In this document: positions 14,132 through 17,568 of the stretch, piece after piece
Position numbering within the stretch: the first letter of the stretch is position 1
How the letters are laid out: every line of letters begins with the position of its first letter
Assembly (NCBI GenBank): GCA_002372545.1
Contig: DFHD01000017.1
Coordinates: 1 to 17,568, forward strand
Direction of reading: 5' to 3'
From: Lachnospiraceae bacterium UBA3732
GTDB taxonomy: Bacteria > Bacillota > Clostridia > Lachnospirales > Lachnospiraceae
Length of the DNA stretch: 17,568 nt
Notes under the pieces: model-generated
Seen by the model: the letters and a program-made list of their open reading frames with translations, nothing else
Databases searched by the model: none
Told to the model about the DNA's origin: nothing
Program-made: the position numbers and the translations under genes

Positions 14132-14905
14132 TCAGATCCCGGAGCCGGCTCCGCTTCCGTCCTTTGCGGCGGCCGGACTCTTGTGGCTTTCCAGCATGGC
14201 AGTGATCCGGTCGGGAATGCTGCGGTAGAATTCCTTCCGCTCAGCCGCTTCCATGCGCCCGGGATAGACAGCAGGAGCAAACTCGATGATGACGTGCCTG
14301 CTCCGGATAAAGTGCAGGAAGTTTGTTTCCAGGATCCGGTCGAAGCCGGTCATGGCAACAAGGACCATGGCTGAATCCGACTTTTCCGCCATCCGGTAAC
14401 CGCCTGTTTTAAAGGGCAGCAGCGTATCGGTATGGTTTCTTGTTCCTTCGGGGAAAAGGCCGAGGGAAAGTCCCTTGCTCATCCGATCCGTGCCCTCTTT
14501 TATGGTTTCCAGTCCGGCACGGACGTTTTCCCTGTCCAGAAAGAGGCTGCCCATATCTTCAATATAGCAGTGGAAGAGGGGAACCTTCAGAAACTCTTTC
14601 TTTGCCACAAATCCCATAGGTCCCTTGGAAAGGGTCTGCAGGATGATGATATCAAAATAACTTCTGTGATTACCGATAAACAGGGCGGCCTGATCCTTAT
14701 CCGGCAGGTTTTCCCGGCCTCTTACCTCAATCCTTGTACCGGCCAGGAAGATAAGACCCTTGAAGAATCCTCTAACCAGCTTCTGGGACTTTTTCCATGC
14801 CTTTTCCGGGTGCTTTTTGGAAAGCGCCTTGTGATACCAGTGCACAGGCATCATGAAGACTACGGACAGGACGGCCCAAAGACCGCAAAGAATCAATCTG
14901 ATCAT
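14132..14905 (-). CDS. plsC: 1-acyl-sn-glycerol-3-phosphate acyltransferase
   Basis: A 257-residue membrane-associated acyltransferase that should acylate lysophosphatidic acid to phosphatidic acid in phospholipid synthesis. An N-terminal hydrophobic segment (1-20) anchors it. The catalytic NHxxxxD motif appears as GNHRSYFD (H80 and D85), and the second hallmark FPEGTR is at 151-156, with KKEFLKVPLF (102-111) between them as in PlsC. The length is normal. The C-terminal tail from about residue 240 is Ala/Ser/Gly-rich and probably disordered. The ATG is 5 bases after the malQ stop, with GGAAGG about 8 bases upstream, so it is almost certainly cotranscribed with malQ. Exact acyl donor and acceptor are not determined by sequence. 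Confidence 0.9.
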   Translation of the reverse strand: MIRLILCGLWAVLSVVFMMPVHWYHKALSKKHPEKAWKKSQKLVRGFFKGLIFLAGTRIEVRGRENLPDKDQAALFIGNHRSYFDIIILQTLSKGPMGFVAKKEFLKVPLFHCYIEDMGSLFLDRENVRAGLETIKEGTDRMSKGLSLGLFPEGTRNHTDTLLPFKTGGYRMAEKSDSAMVLVAMTGFDRILETNFLHFIRSRHVIIEFAPAVYPGRMEAAERKEFYRSIPDRITAMLESHKSPAAAKDGSGAGSGI

Positions 14906-14910
14906 ACGCT

Positions 14911-16443
14911 TTACCTTCCATACATTTTGGCTGTTTCATAGAGACGGTTGGCCAGATGGTCGGTCAGAGCCTCCTGCTTATAACGCCAGGACCAGTTTCC
15001 CGTTCCGACGCCGGGAGTGTTGAACCGTGCCCAGGAGTCCAGCTCCAGCACATCCTGCATGGGAACGATAGCCATATTGGCAACGGATCCGAAGCATGCC
15101 CGGATGAATACCCAGCAGACATCACTGGCATCTGTGCTGTAGTAGCGTCTCAGCTTATCCCTGGATGCCTCATAAGCATGCTTGTACCAGCCCAGAGTGG
15201 TGTCGTTGTCATGGGTTCCGGTATAGCAGACACAGTTGCGGATATGATTATGGGGCAGGAAGCTGTTTTCATTGGGGTTTTCAAAAGCAAACTGCAGGAT
15301 TTTCATGCCCGGAAAGCCGAAGCGGTCCCGGAGCTCGATCACGGATTTGTCAATCTCGCCCAGATCCTCGGCAATGATGGGCATATGGTAACCGAGAGTT
15401 GCTTCGAGTGTGGTAAAGAAGTTTTCTCCGGGAGCGGTAACCCATTTTCCGTTGATGGCGTTTTCTTCACCATAGGGAACAGCCCAGAACTTATCAAAGC
15501 CGCGGAAGTGGTCGATCCGAAGGAAGTCCGTCAGCGTAAGCTGATGACGAATCCGGGCAAACCACCATTTATAGGCCGTCCTTTTGTGCTCCTTCCAGTT
15601 GTAGAGCGGATTGCCCCAGAGCTGGCCGGTAGCGGAGAAATAATCCGGCGGGACGCCGGCCACAACCGTGGGATAGCCCTCATCATCCAGAAGAAAGAGC
15701 TTTTTATGGGTCCACACATCCACGCTGTCCCAGGCAACGAAGATCGGGATATCGCCGATGATGGAAATATCACGCTCGTTGGCATAGGCCTTCAGCTTCA
15801 TCCACTGTCTGAAGAACAGGAACTGGATAAACTGATAATAGCCGATTTCCTTTTCCAGCTTTTCTGTCCATTTCCTTCGCTCGGCGGCGGTGGGATTCTT
15901 CAGGCTGTCCTCCCACATATACCAGGGAGCGCCCTCATGGTAATCCTTGCCAGCCATGAAGAGGGCGTAATCCTCCAGCCATTCATTTTCTTTCTTGAAG
16001 TTTTCGTATTCCTCCTGCTGCGCCGGATCGCCGGAAAACTGATCCTTCACCTCCGGATCGAGGTAGCGTTCATAGGCAGCCTTCAGCAGGCCGGTCTTAA
16101 ACTGGATCACATCCCCGTAGCAGATATCTTCGGGATTCCACTGGGGCATGTTCTGAAAATCGCTGTCATAGAGAAGTCCGAGCCTTTTCAGCTCCTCAGG
16201 GTCGATGAGAAGAGGCTGTCCGGCAAAGGATGAAAACGGCTGATAGGGGGAATCCCCGAAGCCGGTATGTCCCAGCGGGAGAACCTGCCAGGCGGTCATG
16301 CCGCTTCTCTGCAAAAAGTCTACAAAATCATAAGCCCCTTTTCCCAGATCGCCGATGCCGTAGGGGCTCGGAAATGAGGTGGGGTGAACAAGAATACCGG
16401 CGTAACGCTTGGGTCCGATATCCACGGTTTCCAGGTTGCCCAT
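14911..16443 (-). CDS. malQ: 4-alpha-glucanotransferase (amylomaltase, GH77)
   Basis: A 510-residue cytosolic enzyme that transfers alpha-1,4-glucan segments between malto-oligosaccharides, used in maltose or glycogen metabolism. The N-terminal RYAGILVHPTSFPSPYGIGDLG is typical of bacterial GH77. The three catalytic acids can be placed: nucleophile D311 in FLRIDHFRGF, acid/base E359 in IIAEDLG and D412 in YTGTHDNDTT. Length is that of the short bacterial amylomaltase type. The ATG at 16443 is chosen because GGAGG lies 8 bases upstream; an in-frame GTG at 16470 lacks a ribosome site and would sit almost on the -10 box. A promoter precedes it, and plsC follows after 5 bases. No other maltodextrin gene is in the window. 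Confidence 0.95.
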   Translation of the reverse strand: MGNLETVDIGPKRYAGILVHPTSFPSPYGIGDLGKGAYDFVDFLQRSGMTAWQVLPLGHTGFGDSPYQPFSSFAGQPLLIDPEELKRLGLLYDSDFQNMPQWNPEDICYGDVIQFKTGLLKAAYERYLDPEVKDQFSGDPAQQEEYENFKKENEWLEDYALFMAGKDYHEGAPWYMWEDSLKNPTAAERRKWTEKLEKEIGYYQFIQFLFFRQWMKLKAYANERDISIIGDIPIFVAWDSVDVWTHKKLFLLDDEGYPTVVAGVPPDYFSATGQLWGNPLYNWKEHKRTAYKWWFARIRHQLTLTDFLRIDHFRGFDKFWAVPYGEENAINGKWVTAPGENFFTTLEATLGYHMPIIAEDLGEIDKSVIELRDRFGFPGMKILQFAFENPNENSFLPHNHIRNCVCYTGTHDNDTTLGWYKHAYEASRDKLRRYYSTDASDVCWVFIRACFGSVANMAIVPMQDVLELDSWARFNTPGVGTGNWSWRYKQEALTDHLANRLYETAKMYGR

Positions 16444-16477
16444 CTGTATATCCTCCACTATTTGATTCACTTTGCTT

Positions 16478-16506
16478 ATTATAGCTTTTTAATAAGGAAA
16501 AGGCAA
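16478..16506 (-). promoter_or_regulatory. Promoter of the malQ-plsC transcript
   Basis: On the minus strand TTGCCT (16506-16501) is separated by 17 bases from a consensus TATAAT (16483-16478). The start point should be about 25-30 bases before the ATG at 16443, leaving a short leader that contains GGAGG. Confidence 0.75.
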
Positions 16507-16567
16507 GGAACTTTATAATACGCCGGGTAATTCCGGAATAATGACACGGAAGTTTGATAAATGGGGA

Positions 16568-16596
16568 TTGATATATCTTTCTGTTTGTGATAGAAT
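16568..16596 (+). promoter_or_regulatory. Promoter of the Thr/Glu-rich lipoprotein gene
   Basis: TTGATA (16568-16573) and TAGAAT (16591-16596) are 17 bases apart, and TGA directly before the -10 box makes it an extended -10 (TGn). The leader to the ATG at 16660 would be about 55-60 bases. It is back to back with the malQ promoter, 61 bases away. Confidence 0.78.
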
Positions 16597-16659
16597 CCAC
16601 GTTTGAATTGTGTAAAGGATTATCATAAAATCCATAAAATCCAAAGGAGGAAGACGAAA

Positions 16660-17304
16660 ATGTTCAAGAAAAAGATCGCAGCAGCTATTTTGGCAGGCCT
16701 TATGGTATGTTCTCTTGCAGCATGCGGAAGCAAGGATGAAGGGAAGACGGATGCACCCGCTTCTACTGCGGCAGCTACAGAGGCAAAAACAGATACCACA
16801 GAAGTAAAGAAGGACACCGAGGCGCAGAAGGAAACCGAAGCAGAGAAGAACACCGAGGCGCAGAAGGAAACCGAGGCGGACGCATCGAAGGATGAAAACG
16901 GGGATGTACAGGCTGAGGAGAAAACAGAGGCTCAGGCTGACCAGGGTCAGAATCCGGCAATGAATATCATTGGTACATGGGCGCATGAGCGTGCAACCAT
17001 GACGGTTACGGCCAATGGCGACAAGGGCGCAGATTTCTACATTACCTGGTCCAGCAGCGCTGCCGAGCATGCAGAGTGGACAATGCATGGTGAGTTTGAC
17101 GGTGATGATAAATTCTTTTACTATGACTGTGTGAAGAAGCATGTTACCTACAGCGAGGATGGCTCTGTTGCCGAAGAGGTTGAGGAGTACACAAAGGGTT
17201 CCGGCGCTATCGTTGTCATGGTGAACGAAGGCAAAACAGAGCTTCGCTGGGATGATGACCAGGAAAACGCTGGCTCCGGCTTTGTATTTGATTATGTAAA
17301 CTAA
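16660..17304 (+). CDS. Lipoprotein with Thr/Glu/Lys-rich repeat linker and C-terminal beta-rich domain
   Basis: A 214-residue predicted surface lipoprotein. A basic start (MFKKK) leads into a hydrophobic stretch and the lipobox LAAC, with lipidated cysteine C22. Residues about 25-100 form a low-complexity, charged linker rich in Thr, Glu, Ala, Lys and Asp, containing a 12-residue repeat (TEAQKETEAEKN-type). The C-terminal domain (about 105-214) begins with IIGTWAHERATMTV and looks like a small beta-barrel, perhaps lipocalin-like, since it has alternating strand patterns and a GTW opening. No enzyme motif is visible. ATG at 16660 is chosen because AAAGGAGG is just upstream; an in-frame ATG at 16603 would put extra residues before the signal peptide. 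Function is unknown; the linker probably spans the peptidoglycan. Confidence 0.85.
   Translation: MFKKKIAAAILAGLMVCSLAACGSKDEGKTDAPASTAAATEAKTDTTEVKKDTEAQKETEAEKNTEAQKETEADASKDENGDVQAEEKTEAQADQGQNPAMNIIGTWAHERATMTVTANGDKGADFYITWSSSAAEHAEWTMHGEFDGDDKFFYYDCVKKHVTYSEDGSVAEEVEEYTKGSGAIVVMVNEGKTELRWDDDQENAGSGFVFDYVN
16814..16885 (+). repeat. Two 36-base direct repeat units within the lipoprotein linker
   Basis: A 25-base stretch at 16814-16838 recurs exactly at 16850-16874, giving a 36-base period and a 12-residue protein repeat. The near identity at third codon positions indicates a recent duplication, in a linker where length change is likely tolerated. Confidence 0.8.
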
Positions 17305-17313
17305 ATCCGGCAT

Positions 17314-17347
17314 AAAAAAAGACCGGCGGCGCCTACCGGCGCCCCGG
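17314..17347 (-). terminator. Intrinsic terminator facing left
   Basis: CCGG-GGCGCC pairs with GGCGCC-CCGG (17323-17333 with 17338-17347, one bulged base) around a 4-base loop. Seven A at 17314-17320 on the plus strand give a U tract only for leftward transcription. No T run follows on the plus strand, so it is a poor terminator for the lipoprotein gene that ends at 17304. It implies leftward transcription entering from beyond the window. Confidence 0.65.
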
Positions 17348-17352
17348 ACTGT

Positions 17353-17568
17353 TACGGCTCCGAACGCACGATCAATTTATAGAATCAGAGCGCTTGTTCC
17401 GCCGACTTTCTTACGCTTCCGTAACTCGCTGCGCAAGTTCCGGGGATTTTGCTTCGCAAAATCAGGGAATACGAAACTTGCTCCGCTCAAACATCCGGAA
17501 GCTGTGGAAAGTCGTTTGCGAAACTTCGCTGCTGATTCTTGATAAATTGCGTCATGTTCGGAGCCGTA
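17353..17568. repeat. ~216 bp imperfect palindrome (fold-back repeat) at the window end
   Basis: The ends are perfect 13-base inverted repeats (17353-17365 and 17556-17568, TACGGCTCCGAAC). Further paired blocks lie in mirror order: CAATTTAT 17373 with ATAAATTG 17542, AGAATCAG or a sub-block 17381 with CTGATTCT 17532, CGACTTTC 17403 with GAAAGTCG 17507, and GCTTCCG 17415 with CGGAAGC 17496. The centre is a perfect 8-bp hairpin with 3-base loop (17445-17463). It codes for nothing convincing. The element may continue past the window. It resembles a small non-autonomous or palindromic intergenic repeat. Confidence 0.75.

Noticed and set aside
14956..16233. 425-codon plus-strand open frame opposite malQ
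   Set aside because: malQ on the minus strand has all GH77 catalytic residues, so the plus-strand frame is a shadow.

Overview
The window looks like chromosomal core DNA from a Gram-positive clostridial bacterium, most likely Lachnospiraceae-like. The signs are strong GGAGG-type ribosome binding sites, some GTG starts, two lipoboxes without any outer-membrane genes, a DivIVA-like protein, an MreB/Mbl actin and moderate-to-high GC in most genes. No rRNA, tRNA, CRISPR, prophage or transposase gene is visible. The organism assignment is inference from gene families and style, not a database match.

Layout. (1) 2-2515, plus: amino-sugar operon with the end of nagB, a stand-alone left-handed beta-helix acetyltransferase that resembles the GlmU C-terminal domain, and a glmM-type phosphoglucosamine mutase. 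It ends at a strong bidirectional terminator (2608-2638). (2) 2690-4358, minus: a lipoprotein gene followed by an unusually AT-rich BASS-family sodium-coupled transporter. (3) 4476-4556: a nearly symmetric divergent promoter pair whose two -35 boxes form a perfect inverted repeat. (4) 4599-5489, plus: a DivIVA-like coiled-coil protein enlarged by eleven consecutive 11-residue repeats, nine of which carry Cys at the same position; a terminator follows. (5) 5706-12549, plus: tightly packed operon of a PAS/GAF sensor without output domain, mreB/mbl, recD2, comFC and ddl. (6) 12455-16443, minus: a CPBP-type membrane protein with altered active-site motifs that overlaps ddl tail to tail by 95 bp, a membrane-anchored basic protein of unknown function, plsC and malQ. 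(7) 16568-17304, plus: a lipoprotein with a Thr/Glu/Lys-rich repeat linker and its own promoter. (8) 17314-17568: a leftward-facing terminator hairpin, then a ~216 bp imperfect palindrome that runs to the very end of the window.

Several genes converge on the cell envelope: nagB, the acetyltransferase and glmM supply UDP-GlcNAc precursors, ddl makes D-Ala-D-Ala, MreB and the DivIVA-like protein organise wall growth or polarity, and PlsC makes phospholipid. No complete novel system such as a defence island or biosynthetic cluster was recognised. The items most worth a second look are the Cys-ladder DivIVA-like protein, the terminal palindrome, the stand-alone GlmU-like acetyltransferase, the degenerate CPBP protein and the orphan PAS/GAF sensor coupled to mreB.
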